This document shows positions 7,523-16,430 of a DNA stretch of 56,789 bases, one piece after another. Where the stretch lies: assembly GCF_026225065.1 (NCBI RefSeq), contig NZ_JAMFSB010000044.1, forward strand, positions 1 through 56,789. Reading direction: 5' to 3'. Source of the DNA: Paraburkholderia sp. GTDB taxonomy: Bacteria > Pseudomonadota > Gammaproteobacteria > Burkholderiales > Burkholderiaceae. Position 1 is the stretch's first letter. Every line of letters begins with the position of its first letter. A program made the position numbers and the translations under genes. Under the pieces are notes generated by a model that saw only the letters and a list, made by a program, of their open reading frames with translations, had not been told where the DNA came from and made no database searches.

Positions 7523-8812
7523 ATGACCGCGAAGAACGCAGAACTGAAGGCCCGTAAAGATGCCGCCACACCGCGTGGTGTCGGCGTGATGTGTGATTTC
7601 TACGCGGAGCGTGCTGAAAACGCCGAGCTGTGGGACGTTGAGGGCCGCCGTTTTATCGACTTCGCCGCCGGTATCGCAGTGTGCAATACGGGTCACCGTC
7701 ACCCGAAGATTCTGGCCGCGATCCGCGACCAGCTCGATCATTTCACGCACACCGCGTATCAGATCGTGCCGTACGCTTCGTACGTCGAACTGGCTGAGAA
7801 GATCAACGAATGCGCACCGGGCGACTACCCGAAAAAAACCGCCTTCTTCACGACCGGCGCTGAAGCCGTCGAAAACGCCATCAAGATTGCGCGCGCCGCA
7901 ACTGGCCGCCCAGGCGTCATCGCGTTCACGGGTGGATTCCATGGTCGCACGCTGATGGGCATGGCGCTGACCGGAAAAGTCGCGCCGTACAAGATCGGAT
8001 TCGGCCCGTTCCCGTCGGACGTCTTCCATGCGCCGTTTCCGAATCCGCTGCACGGCGTGACCACGGCGGATTCGCTCAAGCACATCGAGTACCTGTTCAA
8101 GGCCGACATTGATCCGAAGCGCGTAGCCGCCATCATCTTCGAACCGGTTCAAGGGGAAGGAGGTTTCTACCCCGCGCCGGCCGAGTTCGTGCGCGCACTG
8201 CGCAAACTGTGCAATGAGCACGGCATCCTGCTCATTGCCGATGAAGTGCAAACGGGCTTCGCTCGCACCGGCAAGCTGTTCGCAATGCATCACTATGACG
8301 TGGTGCCCGACCTGATGACGATCGCCAAGAGCCTCGCTGGCGGCATGCCGCTGTCGGGCGTGGTAGGCCGCGCCGACGTGATGGACGCAGCGGCGCCAGG
8401 GGGTCTCGGCGGGACGTATGCGGGCAACCCACTGGCGGTGGCCGCGGCACATGCCGTGCTCGACATCATCCACGAAGAGAAGCTCTGTGAACGCGCCACG
8501 GCTCTGGGCGAGCGCATCAAGGAGAAGCTGACCGCGCTGCGAGTTGAAGTGCCACAGATCGCCGATGTGCGCGGCCCCGGCGGCATGGTTGCAGTCGAGT
8601 TCTGCAAGGCAGGCGAATCGGAGCCGGATGTGGACTTCACGAAGCGCGTGCAGACACGCGCGCTCGAACGCGGACTGTTGCTGCTTGTGTGCGGTGTCTA
8701 TTCGAACGTGGTGCGCTTCCTGTTTCCGCTCACGATTCAGGACGCCGTGTTCGACGAAGCCATGGTGATTCTCGAAGAAGCGATCAAGGACAGCGTGGCT
8801 GTCGCCGCATAA
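7523..8812 (+). CDS. gabT: 4-aminobutyrate aminotransferase
   Basis: 429 residues, the usual GabT length. It transfers the amino group of GABA to 2-oxoglutarate, giving succinate semialdehyde and glutamate, with PLP. Class-III aminotransferase landmarks are 'FFTTGAEAVENAIKIARAAT' (~109-127), 'FTGGFHGRT' (~135-143), 'EPVQGEGG' (~207-214), the PLP-binding Asp in 'LLIADEVQTGFARTG' (D240) and the Schiff-base Lys at ~269 in 'TIAKSLAGG'. ATG at 7523 is preceded by GAGGAGCAAGAG; the in-frame start at 7355 would extend into the divergent regulator. It is followed by gabD. Confidence 0.95.
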   Translation: MTAKNAELKARKDAATPRGVGVMCDFYAERAENAELWDVEGRRFIDFAAGIAVCNTGHRHPKILAAIRDQLDHFTHTAYQIVPYASYVELAEKINECAPGDYPKKTAFFTTGAEAVENAIKIARAATGRPGVIAFTGGFHGRTLMGMALTGKVAPYKIGFGPFPSDVFHAPFPNPLHGVTTADSLKHIEYLFKADIDPKRVAAIIFEPVQGEGGFYPAPAEFVRALRKLCNEHGILLIADEVQTGFARTGKLFAMHHYDVVPDLMTIAKSLAGGMPLSGVVGRADVMDAAAPGGLGGTYAGNPLAVAAAHAVLDIIHEEKLCERATALGERIKEKLTALRVEVPQIADVRGPGGMVAVEFCKAGESEPDVDFTKRVQTRALERGLLLLVCGVYSNVVRFLFPLTIQDAVFDEAMVILEEAIKDSVAVAA

Positions 8813-8904
8813 CGTTTTGACCTGCGCCCGCGTTGCACGATGTGCAGCACGGGGTGCAGAGCGAATCGAATCATCGAACTCGAAGCGCCTGGCGCAGAAC
8901 ACAC

Positions 8905-10365
8905 ATGACCACGTTGACCTTGAACGACCCAACTCTCCTGAAGACCCACGCCTTCATCGCAGGCGAATGGCAAGGCGCCGATGACGACGCCACCTTCGAA
9001 GTCCGCAATCCCGCCACTGGCGAAACGATTGCCACGGTGCCGCGAATGGGCACGGCGGAAACGCGCCGCGCCATTGACACCGCCAACGCGGCCTGGCCGG
9101 CATGGCGTGCCACCACCGCAAAACATCGCGCCACGATCCTGCGCAAATGGCATGATCTCATGCTGGAAAACGCCGACGATCTGGCGAAGATCCTGACCAA
9201 CGAGCAAGGCAAACCGCTCGCCGAAGCCAAGGGTGAGATCCAGTACGCGGCGTCGTTTCTCGAGTGGTTCGCCGAAGAAGGCAAGCGCGTCTACGGCGAT
9301 ACCATTCCCACGCCCGCCGGCGACAAACGGATTGTCGTGACGAAGGAGCCGATCGGCGTTTGCGCGGCGATCACACCGTGGAATTTCCCCGCGGCGATGA
9401 TCACGCGCAAGGTCGGCCCGGCGCTGGCCGCAGGTTGTCCGATCATCGTCAAGCCGGCTGAGGCAACGCCGCTGTCCGCGCTCGCGCTGGCCGTGCTGGC
9501 CGAGCGCGCGGGGGTGCCGCGCGGCGTATTCAGCGTCGTGACCGGCGAGCCGAAGACGATCGGCGCGGAACTGACCGGCAATCCGGTCGTGCGCAAGCTG
9601 TCGTTCACCGGCTCAACACCCGTCGGCCGCCTGCTAATGGCACAGTGCGCGCCGACCGTGAAGAAGGTGTCGCTAGAACTGGGCGGCAATGCACCGTTCA
9701 TCGTCTTCGACGACGCGGATCTGGACGCGGCTGTCGCCGGCGCTATTGCCTCGAAATACCGTAATAGCGGCCAGACCTGCGTTTGCACGAACCGCTTCTA
9801 TGTTCACGGCAAGGTCTACGACGCATTCGCCGAAAAGCTACGCGTCGCCGTCGAGCAACTGAAGATAGGCCGCGGCACGGAAGATGGTGTGACGCAAGGT
9901 CCGCTGATCAACGAGGCGGCCGTGCTAAAGGTCGAGTCGCATATTGAAGACGCGCTCGCCAAAGGCGCACGCATCGTGACTGGCGGCAAGCGTCACGCGC
10001 TGGGTCACGGATTCTTCGAGCCGACCGTGCTCGCGGATGTCACCCCCTCCATGAAGGTTGCACGCGACGAAACCTTCGGGCCGCTCGCGCCGCTGTTCCG
10101 CTTCTCGTCGGATGAAGAAGTAATTCGCATGGCGAACGATACGGAGTTCGGCCTCGCGTCGTATTTCTATAGCCGAGATATCGGTCGCGTCTGGCGCGTC
10201 GCCGAGGCGCTGGAATACGGCATGATCGGCATCAACACCGGTCTGATCTCAAACGAAGTCGCGCCATTCGGCGGCATCAAGCAATCGGGTCTGGGCCGCG
10301 AAGGCTCCCACTATGGAATCGACGACTACGTGGTCATCAAGTACATGTGCGTCGGCGGGATCTAA
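8905..10365 (+). CDS. gabD: Succinate-semialdehyde dehydrogenase (NADP+)
   Basis: 486 residues of the aldehyde dehydrogenase superfamily. It oxidises the gabT product succinate semialdehyde to succinate. 'AITPWNFPAAMITRK' (~165), the cofactor loop 'FTGSTPVGR', general base Glu258 in 'LELGGNAPF' and the catalytic Cys292 in 'NSGQTCVCTNR' with the second Cys two residues later match GabD-type SSADHs; the CxC pair is the redox-switch arrangement known from E. coli GabD. ATG at 8905 fits the conserved N-terminus. The 92-base gap from gabT suggests one transcript. Confidence 0.95.
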   Translation: MTTLTLNDPTLLKTHAFIAGEWQGADDDATFEVRNPATGETIATVPRMGTAETRRAIDTANAAWPAWRATTAKHRATILRKWHDLMLENADDLAKILTNEQGKPLAEAKGEIQYAASFLEWFAEEGKRVYGDTIPTPAGDKRIVVTKEPIGVCAAITPWNFPAAMITRKVGPALAAGCPIIVKPAEATPLSALALAVLAERAGVPRGVFSVVTGEPKTIGAELTGNPVVRKLSFTGSTPVGRLLMAQCAPTVKKVSLELGGNAPFIVFDDADLDAAVAGAIASKYRNSGQTCVCTNRFYVHGKVYDAFAEKLRVAVEQLKIGRGTEDGVTQGPLINEAAVLKVESHIEDALAKGARIVTGGKRHALGHGFFEPTVLADVTPSMKVARDETFGPLAPLFRFSSDEEVIRMANDTEFGLASYFYSRDIGRVWRVAEALEYGMIGINTGLISNEVAPFGGIKQSGLGREGSHYGIDDYVVIKYMCVGGI

Positions 10366-10760
10366 ATACAGTAAGACATCGGGGCCTAAGCAAGCGCTCC
10401 TGCAAGCTGATTGCGTGCTGCAGTATCGTACCTGCGAATGCGGACTTGTTATGGAACACCGCGAAAGGCTCTCCGGTGTTGGCGCACCTTTCATCCTACG
10501 TGATGATCGTAGTTTCCATAAATCATGATGACGCAGTCTAAGCTTGCGAGCAGCAAGAATGGGGCTACGGATTTCCGATAGCGGTTATCGTTTCCGCTAT
10601 GACTAGTCCATTTGACGGGGCTTCGACGGCTTTTAGCCGGCCGCCCGGTCAACTCCGGTGAACTGCAACTCATAGCTCCCCGCACATTCACCCACTTTGC
10701 TCTCCCTCCCTCTCCCGCAGCAAATCGAGATCAGGGTAACCCCTTATATCGCGTCTCTTT
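10366..10760. other. Intergenic region, no gene seen
   Basis: About 395 bases between gabD and the amidase-cluster promoter. Base composition is lower in GC than the flanking genes and no frame has coding character or family resemblance. It separates two independently regulated catabolic units. Confidence 0.5.
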
Positions 10761-10796
10761 TTGTACCCGTCCAATATAAACGTATATTGTTGACGA
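10761..10796 (+). promoter_or_regulatory. Promoter and GntR-type operator of the imide/amidase cluster
   Basis: A −35-like TTGTAC (10761-10766) and a −10-like TATATT (10783-10788) are separated by 16 bases. A perfect dyad CAATATA-AACG-TATATTG (10772-10789) covers the spacer and −10. Overlapping its right arm, TTGTTGACGA (10787-10796) fits the FadR/FCD-type GntR consensus T-N-GT-NN-AC-N-A exactly. The cluster ends with a GntR/FCD regulator, the obvious candidate to bind here. The amidase ATG follows 30 bases later. Confidence 0.55.
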
Positions 10797-10825
10797 CGTA
10801 CATTTAAGCCGTTTTCGGACCGGAC

Positions 10826-12196
10826 ATGACAGCGATGCAAGCAGATTTCCCAACAGCTCTGAGCCTTGCCCAGGACTACGCCAGCGGTCGGCTAGACCCG
10901 CTCGAGGTAGTCACGCGTGCACTCGATAACGCCGCACTCGAGCCAGGCGCCTTTATCACGATGACGCCGCAACGCGCGCTCACCGAAGCGGCGCAATCCA
11001 CCGAACGCTGGAAACGTGGCGCGCCGCTGAGCCCGCTCGACGGTGTGCCGGTCGCGTGGAAAGACCTGTTCGACGTTGCGGGCACTGTCACGACCGCCGC
11101 CTCGGCGGTATTGGCGGCACGAGCCAACGCGCACGCCGCAATCGCTGACGCGCCGCTTGTCGCGAGCGCGGCCCGCGCAGGCATGATCTGCGTCGGCAAA
11201 ACCAATCTGTCGGAGTTCGCATACTCTGGACTCGGGCTCAATCCGCATTTCGGCACGCCGGTGAATCGCGCGCTCGACGGCGGCGCGCGTGTGCCGGGCG
11301 GCTCGTCGTCCGGCGCAGCGGTGGCGGTCGCGGCCGGCGTTGTGCCGCTCGCAATCGGTACGGACACCGGCGGTTCGGTGCGCGTGCCCGCTGCGTTCAA
11401 CGGCGTCGTCGGTTATCGCGCGAGCACGGCACGCTATCCCAAGGACGGCATGACACCGCTGTCCCGCACGCTCGACACCTCAGGCCCGCTCGCCCGTACA
11501 GTCGCAGATTGCATTGCGTTCGACGCCGTGGTTCGCGGCGTCACAACGCCTGCGCCGTATCTGCCGATCAGTCTCAAAGGCCAGCGTTTCGTTGTCGATC
11601 CGTCGTTCAGCGACCGTTATTCAGCCAGCGGACCGGTCCTCGCGAATCTGCGCGCTGTCGTTGAACGGCTTCGCGATGCAGGCGCTCAGGTCGACTCGCG
11701 TCGTTTCGCAACGCTCGATCAGCTACACGAATTGATCCGCTCACATGGCTGGCTCGGCGGTCTCGAAGCCTTCGATCTGTATCGCGATCTGCTCGATTCG
11801 CCAGACGCCGAACGCATCGATCAACGGGTGCGCACACGTCTCGAAGCAAGCCGTCACGTTCCCGCCGAGCGCCGTGCGTTTCTGCGCGAACAGCGTCTCG
11901 CGATGATCACAGCGTTCCGCGACGAACTCGCCGACGCGACGCTGATCGCCCCGACCGTGCCGCACGTCGCGCCGCTGCGCGCGCCGCTCGAAGCCGATCC
12001 CGAGCTTTTCGCGCGCGTCAATCTGCAAACGCTCTCGATGACGATGCCTGGCAGCTTTCTCGATATGCCCGCCGTCGCGATGCCGTCCGGCATCGATAGC
12101 GACGGCTTGCCCACCAGCGTGCAACTGCTGCGCGCCCAGAACGACGACGACGCGTTGCTGCGCATCGCCGTTTCCGTCGAATACCACGCATTCTGA
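10826..12196 (+). CDS. Amidase-signature family amidase (candidate half-amidase)
   Basis: 456 residues. The Ser-cisSer-Lys triad of amidase-signature enzymes is visible: Lys79 in '[12 protein letters not shown]', the Gly/Ser-rich loop '[16 protein letters not shown]' (~157-171) with the cis-Ser, and the nucleophile Ser184 in '[21 protein letters not shown]'. Such enzymes hydrolyse linear amides to acid plus ammonia in the cytoplasm. It is the first gene of a nine-gene unit and lies 26 bases before a cyclic-imide-hydrolase-like enzyme. A two-step route, imide to half-amide to dicarboxylate, would need exactly such an amidase, but that substrate assignment is inference. Alternatives are a carbamoyl-substrate hydrolase or a general amidase. 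No strong ribosome site was seen before the ATG. Confidence 0.88.
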   Translation: MTAMQADFPTALSLAQDYASGRLDPLEVVTRALDNAALEPGAFITMTPQRALTEAAQSTERWKRGAPLSPLDGVPVAWKDLFDVAGTVTTAASAVLAARANAHAAIADAPLVASAARAGMICVGKTNLSEFAYSGLGLNPHFGTPVNRALDGGARVPGGSSSGAAVAVAAGVVPLAIGTDTGGSVRVPAAFNGVVGYRASTARYPKDGMTPLSRTLDTSGPLARTVADCIAFDAVVRGVTTPAPYLPISLKGQRFVVDPSFSDRYSASGPVLANLRAVVERLRDAGAQVDSRRFATLDQLHELIRSHGWLGGLEAFDLYRDLLDSPDAERIDQRVRTRLEASRHVPAERRAFLREQRLAMITAFRDELADATLIAPTVPHVAPLRAPLEADPELFARVNLQTLSMTMPGSFLDMPAVAMPSGIDSDGLPTSVQLLRAQNDDDALLRIAVSVEYHAF

Positions 12197-12222
12197 AATT
12201 CGGAAATAAGGAGGAAGCACAC

Positions 12223-13110
12223 ATGGCCAAGGAAATTCTCATCGCATTCGGTATCGACGTGGACGCGGTGGCAGGCTGGCTCGGCTCGTACGGCGGCGAG
12301 GATTCGCCGGACGATATCTCGCGCGGGCTGTTCGCTGGTGAAGTCGGATCGATGCGTTTATTGAAGCTGTTCGAGCGGGAAAAGCTGAAAACCACATGGT
12401 TCATTCCCGGCCACTCCATCGAAACCTTTCCTGAACAGATGAAGGCGGTCGCGGACGCCGGTCATGAAATCGGCATTCATGGCTACAGCCACGAAAATCC
12501 GATCGCGATGACGCCGGAGCAGGAAGAAGCAGTGCTCGACCGCAGCATCGAACTGGTCACGCAACTGTCGGGCCGCCGTCCGACCGGCTATGTCGCACCA
12601 TGGTGGGAATTCAGCAACGTGTCGAACGAACTGCTCGCCAAGAAGGGCATCAAGTACGACCACAGCCTGATGCACAACGACTTCCATCCGTACTACGTAC
12701 GAGTCGGTGACAGCTGGACCAAAATCGATTACAGCAAGCATCCGGACACATGGATGAAGCCGCTCGTGCGTGGCAAGGAGACCGACCTCGTCGAGGTTCC
12801 GGCCAACTGGTACCTCGACGACCTGCCACCGATGATGTTCATCAAGAAGGCGCCGAACAGCCACGGCTTCGTGAATCCTCGGGATATCGAAACGATGTGG
12901 CGCGACCAGTTCGACTGGGTGTATCGCGAGCACGACTACGCAGTGTTCCCGATCACCATCCATCCCGACGTCTCCGGCCGTCCGCAAGTGCTGCTGATGC
13001 TCGAACGACTGATCGCGCACTTCAAATCGCACGACGGCGTGCGCTTTTGTACCTGCGATGAGATCGCCGACGACTTCCTGCGGCGCCAGCCACGTATCAA
13101 GCCCGCCTGA
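12223..13110 (+). CDS. Polysaccharide-deacetylase-fold hydrolase, cyclic imide hydrolase-like
   Basis: 295 residues with a strong AAGGAGG ribosome site. The NodB-type (carbohydrate esterase 4) fold is seen in '[19 protein letters not shown]' (metal-binding Asp), '[16 protein letters not shown]', the metal-binding pair in '[13 protein letters not shown]', and '[15 protein letters not shown]' near the C-terminus. Length and the long conserved blocks, especially '[11 protein letters not shown]', '[19 protein letters not shown]' and '[17 protein letters not shown]', match the small group containing Pseudomonas putida cyclic imide hydrolase and Helicobacter PgdA rather than secreted chitin or xylan deacetylases. 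There is no signal peptide, so it acts in the cytoplasm, which argues against a cell-wall substrate. Expected reaction: ring opening of imides such as succinimide or maleimide. Metal dependence fits the CobW GTPase in the same operon. Confidence 0.78.
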   Translation: MAKEILIAFGIDVDAVAGWLGSYGGEDSPDDISRGLFAGEVGSMRLLKLFEREKLKTTWFIPGHSIETFPEQMKAVADAGHEIGIHGYSHENPIAMTPEQEEAVLDRSIELVTQLSGRRPTGYVAPWWEFSNVSNELLAKKGIKYDHSLMHNDFHPYYVRVGDSWTKIDYSKHPDTWMKPLVRGKETDLVEVPANWYLDDLPPMMFIKKAPNSHGFVNPRDIETMWRDQFDWVYREHDYAVFPITIHPDVSGRPQVLLMLERLIAHFKSHDGVRFCTCDEIADDFLRRQPRIKPA

Positions 13111-13138
13111 ACATAACACCTAAAACGGAGCATTAACG

Positions 13139-14476
13139 ATGAAAGAGAGTCCCTTGTCCAGCGCCGGTTTCAGGCTCGAAAAGATCCTGCCCGTCGACGT
13201 GAAGCGTGCGACGATCGTCGCATTCTTTGCGTGGGTGTTCGCGGTGTATGACTTCATCCTGTTCGGCACGCTGTTGCCGGAGATCGGCAAACATTACGGC
13301 TGGGACGCTCCCACCCAGGCTGAAATCGCCACGTTCGTCGCGATCGGCACGGCCGTGATTGCGTTCGCAATCGGGCCGTTACTCGACCGCCTTGGACGCA
13401 AGGCCGGCTTGCTGTGGACCGTTGCCGGCGCCGCGCTGTGCTCGGGGCTTACCGTCGTCGGCGGAGCGATGGGTCAGTGGCCACTGGTACTGATCCGTTC
13501 GCTGTCTGGTCTCGGCTACGCAGAAGAAACCGTTAACGCGACCTATCTGAACGAACTGTATTCAGCCGCCAACGATGCACGCCTGAATCGCAACAAAGGC
13601 TTTATCTACAGCCTCGTGCAAGGCGGATGGCCGATCGGCGCGTTGATCGCCTCGGGTCTGACGGCGCTGCTATTGCCGCGCATCGGCTGGCAAGGCTGCT
13701 TCGTGTTCGCGACGTTTCCAGCCATCGTCATTTTCTTCATGACGCGGCGCTTGAAAGAAAGCCCGCAATTCATGCTGCACAAGCGCATCAAGCAGTTGCG
13801 TGAAGCGGGTCACGACGGGGATGCACGAACGCTTGCCAGCGAACACCACGTCGATTACGAACAGCACAGCCGTGCGGGCCTGCGCGAAGCATTTCGCGGC
13901 GATGCATTGCGCGCGACGCTGGTGCTCGGCGGCGGTATTCTGCTGAACTGGTCGGCGATTCAGGTATTCAGCGTGCTGGGCACGACGGTGCTGACGCGCG
14001 TGCATAACGTGTCGTTTGAAAACTCGCTGCTGATTCTGGTGCTGTCGAACGTGATCGGCTATTGCGGCTATCTGAGCCACGGCTGGATTGGCGACAAGAT
14101 CGGCCGTCGCAATACGCTCGCAATCGGCTGGGTGCTCGGCGGTCTGGCATTTGCCGGCATGCTGTTGGGGCCGAGCAGCTCAGGTGTGGTGGTTGCGCTG
14201 TATAGCCTGGGTCTGTTCTTCCTGATCGGCCCGTATTCGGCAGCGCTGTTCTTTATCGGCGAGAGCTATCCGACATCGATTCGCGGCACCGGCAGTTCGA
14301 TCGTCCACGCCATGGGTCCGGTGGGCGCGATTCTCGCGGGCGTCGGTGTGACGTCGATGCTGAATCACGGCGTCGACTGGATGCACGCGGCGCTGTGGTT
14401 CGGCGCGTTGCCCTGCTTCCTCTCGGGACTGCTGATCTTCTGCGCGAAGCACGTAAATCCGGAAGCCACGAAGTAA
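13139..14476 (+). CDS. Major facilitator superfamily transporter
   Basis: 445 residues with about 12 hydrophobic helices. The MFS signature between TM2 and TM3 reads 'GPLLDRLGRKAGLLW', and a second copy between TM8 and TM9 reads 'HGWIGDKIGRRNTLAIG', as in the aromatic-acid/sugar-acid H+ symporter branch. A CGGAG box lies before the ATG, 28 bases after the imide-hydrolase-like gene. It is probably the importer of the substrate degraded by the cluster; the substrate itself cannot be read from sequence. Confidence 0.9.
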   Translation: MKESPLSSAGFRLEKILPVDVKRATIVAFFAWVFAVYDFILFGTLLPEIGKHYGWDAPTQAEIATFVAIGTAVIAFAIGPLLDRLGRKAGLLWTVAGAALCSGLTVVGGAMGQWPLVLIRSLSGLGYAEETVNATYLNELYSAANDARLNRNKGFIYSLVQGGWPIGALIASGLTALLLPRIGWQGCFVFATFPAIVIFFMTRRLKESPQFMLHKRIKQLREAGHDGDARTLASEHHVDYEQHSRAGLREAFRGDALRATLVLGGGILLNWSAIQVFSVLGTTVLTRVHNVSFENSLLILVLSNVIGYCGYLSHGWIGDKIGRRNTLAIGWVLGGLAFAGMLLGPSSSGVVVALYSLGLFFLIGPYSAALFFIGESYPTSIRGTGSSIVHAMGPVGAILAGVGVTSMLNHGVDWMHAALWFGALPCFLSGLLIFCAKHVNPEATK

Positions 14477-14501
14477 CCACCCAGCCACTTGAATACACGT
14501 C

Positions 14502-15275
14502 ATGAGCGAGTCACAACACACGAAAGTCGCGCTGGTCACCGGCGCGGCAAGCGGCATCGGGCAAGCGCTGGCGGTCGCCTATGCGCAGATCGGCGTCGCG
14601 GTCGTCGGCGGCTATTTCCGCGGCGATCCGCATGACCCACGCCAGACCGAACGCATGGTCGCCGATGCAGGCGGCCAATGCGTGATGCATCCGGTGGACG
14701 TCACGTCTGCCGATCAGGTGGACGCGTTTGCGGCAGTCGCACGAGAACGTTTCGGCCGGATCGATTTCGCGGTCGCGAATGCGGGGCTGCTGCGTGCCGC
14801 ACCATTGACCGATATGCGTGACGAGCAATGGTTCGAAATGCTCGACGTCGATCTGTCGGGTGTGATGCGTACGTTCCGGTCCGCTGCGCGTCATATGGCG
14901 GACGGTGGCGCAATGGTCGCGGTATCGTCGATTGCGGGCGGTGTGTACGGGTGGGAAAACCATACGCACTATTCCGCGGCGAAAGCGGGCGTGCCGGGTC
15001 TTTGCCGAGCCGTCGCCATGGAACTCGCGCCGCGTCATATCCGTTGCAACGCGGTGATCCCAGGTTTGATCGAAACGCCGCAATCGCTGGACGCGGTCAA
15101 CTCGCTGGGACCGGATGGCTTGCGAGAAGCGGCGCTCGGCATTCCGCTAAAACGGGTTGGCCGTCCGTCGGAAATCGCGACATTGATCCGCTTTCTGACC
15201 AGCGATGACGCGTCATACATCACCGGCCAGGCAATCATCGCGGATGGCGGCTTGACGGTCCGCTGGCCGGGTTAA
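14502..15275 (+). CDS. Short-chain dehydrogenase/reductase (first of two)
   Basis: 257 residues. The classical SDR motif 'TGAASGIG' lies at ~14-21, followed by 'DFAVANAGLL' (NAG motif), Ser in 'VAVSSIAGG', the YxxxK motif in 'HYSAAKAGV' and C-terminal 'ADGG'. The protein is a cytoplasmic NAD(P)-dependent oxidoreductase. The nucleotide region 'GGYFRGD' does not clearly reveal NAD or NADP preference. It lies 25 bases after the MFS gene and 46 bases before a second SDR, so the pathway contains at least one alcohol/ketone step in addition to amide hydrolysis. Confidence 0.9.
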   Translation: MSESQHTKVALVTGAASGIGQALAVAYAQIGVAVVGGYFRGDPHDPRQTERMVADAGGQCVMHPVDVTSADQVDAFAAVARERFGRIDFAVANAGLLRAAPLTDMRDEQWFEMLDVDLSGVMRTFRSAARHMADGGAMVAVSSIAGGVYGWENHTHYSAAKAGVPGLCRAVAMELAPRHIRCNAVIPGLIETPQSLDAVNSLGPDGLREAALGIPLKRVGRPSEIATLIRFLTSDDASYITGQAIIADGGLTVRWPG

Positions 15276-15321
15276 TGAGCGCACGGACTTCACGGTCAAT
15301 CGCTTCAAGGAGTCGTCTGTC

Positions 15322-16080
15322 ATGAGCAGCACATTTTCACTCGACGGCCGGCGCGCTGTCGTCACCGGAGCGGCAAGCGGGATTGGCGCGGCGATCGCAC
15401 AAACATATGCATCGGCAGGTGCGCGACTCGTGCTCGCCGACCGCGACGCGGCGCGTCTCGCGCAGCAAGCCGAAGTCTGCCGGAGACTCGGCGCGATCGT
15501 GCACACGGTGCAGGCCGACGTCGGCATCGAGGCGGATGCGAATCGCATCGTCGACACCTGTAGCGACGTGTTTGGAGGCATCGATATTCTCGTCAACAAC
15601 GCGGGCATGCTAACCCAGGCCAGGTGCGTCGATCTCACCACCGAGATGTGGGACGAGATGATGCGTGTCGATCTGCGCAGTGTTTTTCTGTGTACGCGCC
15701 GCGCATTGCCGTCGATGATCGCGCAACGCTGGGGGCGCGTGATCAACATCGCGTCGCAGCTCGGCATCAAGGGCGGCGCGGAGCTGTGCCACTACTCGGC
15801 GGCCAAAGCGGGCGTCATTGGTTTCACGAAATCGCTCGCGCTTGAAGTCGCGCCCGACAACGTGCTGGTCAACGCAATCGCACCGGGTCCGATCGAAACC
15901 CCGCTGGTCGACGGCATCAGCACCGCGTGGAAGACTGCGAAATCCGCCGAACTACCGTTGCGACGCTTCGGACGTCCAGAGGAAGTTGCGCCCGCCGCGC
16001 TATTGCTTGCGTCTGACCCTGGTGGCAACCTGTTTGTCGGGCAGACGCTCGGACCGAATTCCGGCGACGTGATGCCGTGA
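15322..16080 (+). CDS. Short-chain dehydrogenase/reductase (second of two)
   Basis: 252 residues. 'VVTGAASGIGAAIAQTYAS' is the Rossmann motif, 'LADRDAARLAQQ' has the Asp that favours NAD(H), and 'LVNNAGML', 'INIASQLG' and 'HYSAAKAG' give the Asn-Ser-Tyr-Lys tetrad. 'NAIAPGPIETPLV' and a 'GQTLGPNSGD' tail end the protein; the usual DGG is replaced by NSG. An AAGGAG box precedes ATG 15322. It is only distantly similar to the SDR just upstream, so the two probably catalyse different steps or are a recruited pair rather than a fresh duplication. Confidence 0.9.
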   Translation: MSSTFSLDGRRAVVTGAASGIGAAIAQTYASAGARLVLADRDAARLAQQAEVCRRLGAIVHTVQADVGIEADANRIVDTCSDVFGGIDILVNNAGMLTQARCVDLTTEMWDEMMRVDLRSVFLCTRRALPSMIAQRWGRVINIASQLGIKGGAELCHYSAAKAGVIGFTKSLALEVAPDNVLVNAIAPGPIETPLVDGISTAWKTAKSAELPLRRFGRPEEVAPAALLLASDPGGNLFVGQTLGPNSGDVMP

Positions 16081-16118
16081 GCGGGCCGTGTGCCCATTTC
16101 ACCTGACGGAGAATCATC

Positions 16119-16430
16119 TTGTGCGGAATGTGCGGGCTGCTAGGAGGCGGCAATCACTGGTCGAATACGACCGCACCGGGCGCGGGCGCTGGCAGCCAAA
16201 ACGCGCGCCGCCAGCGGCTGTTGCAGGCCGCGCTGGCGAATCGTATCCTGATTCCGCTGCGGCTGCGTCTCGACGACTTCCACGGTCAGTCGTTCGTGTT
16301 GTCGTCACCCACTGGGGCAAGTGAAATGGTCGGCGATTTCGCGCAAGTGTGGAAGGTCGCTGAAAGGATGCTCGGCCGCGCGCTCGATCCGCTGACGCTG
16401 TTCCAGGTGGACGAAGAGGAGCACGCATGA
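16119..16430 (+). CDS. Small MCGMCG protein, unknown function, coupled to CobW-type GTPase
   Basis: 103 residues. The start is a TTG at 16119 with a GGAG box 8 bases upstream; starting there exposes the N-terminus M-C-G-M-C-G-L-L-GGGNHWS. A second ATG, three codons in, would lose the first Cys. 'MCGIxG'-type starts are the hallmark of class-II glutamine amidotransferases, whose Cys2 becomes the N-terminal nucleophile, but the remainder is far too short for that fold and none of its other motifs is visible. A CxxC metal site is the other reading. The rest is soluble and contains 'NRILIPLRLRLDDF' and 'VWKVAERMLGRALDPLTLFQVDEEEH'. The stop overlaps the ATG of the CobW gene by 4 bases, so the two are translated together. 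Confidence 0.7.
   Translation: MCGMCGLLGGGNHWSNTTAPGAGAGSQNARRQRLLQAALANRILIPLRLRLDDFHGQSFVLSSPTGASEMVGDFAQVWKVAERMLGRALDPLTLFQVDEEEHA

Noticed and set aside
7145..8932. A 595-codon minus-strand frame over gabT
   Set aside because: It is the antisense of a textbook GabT gene and reads as Arg/His/Asp-rich low-complexity residues without any family motif.
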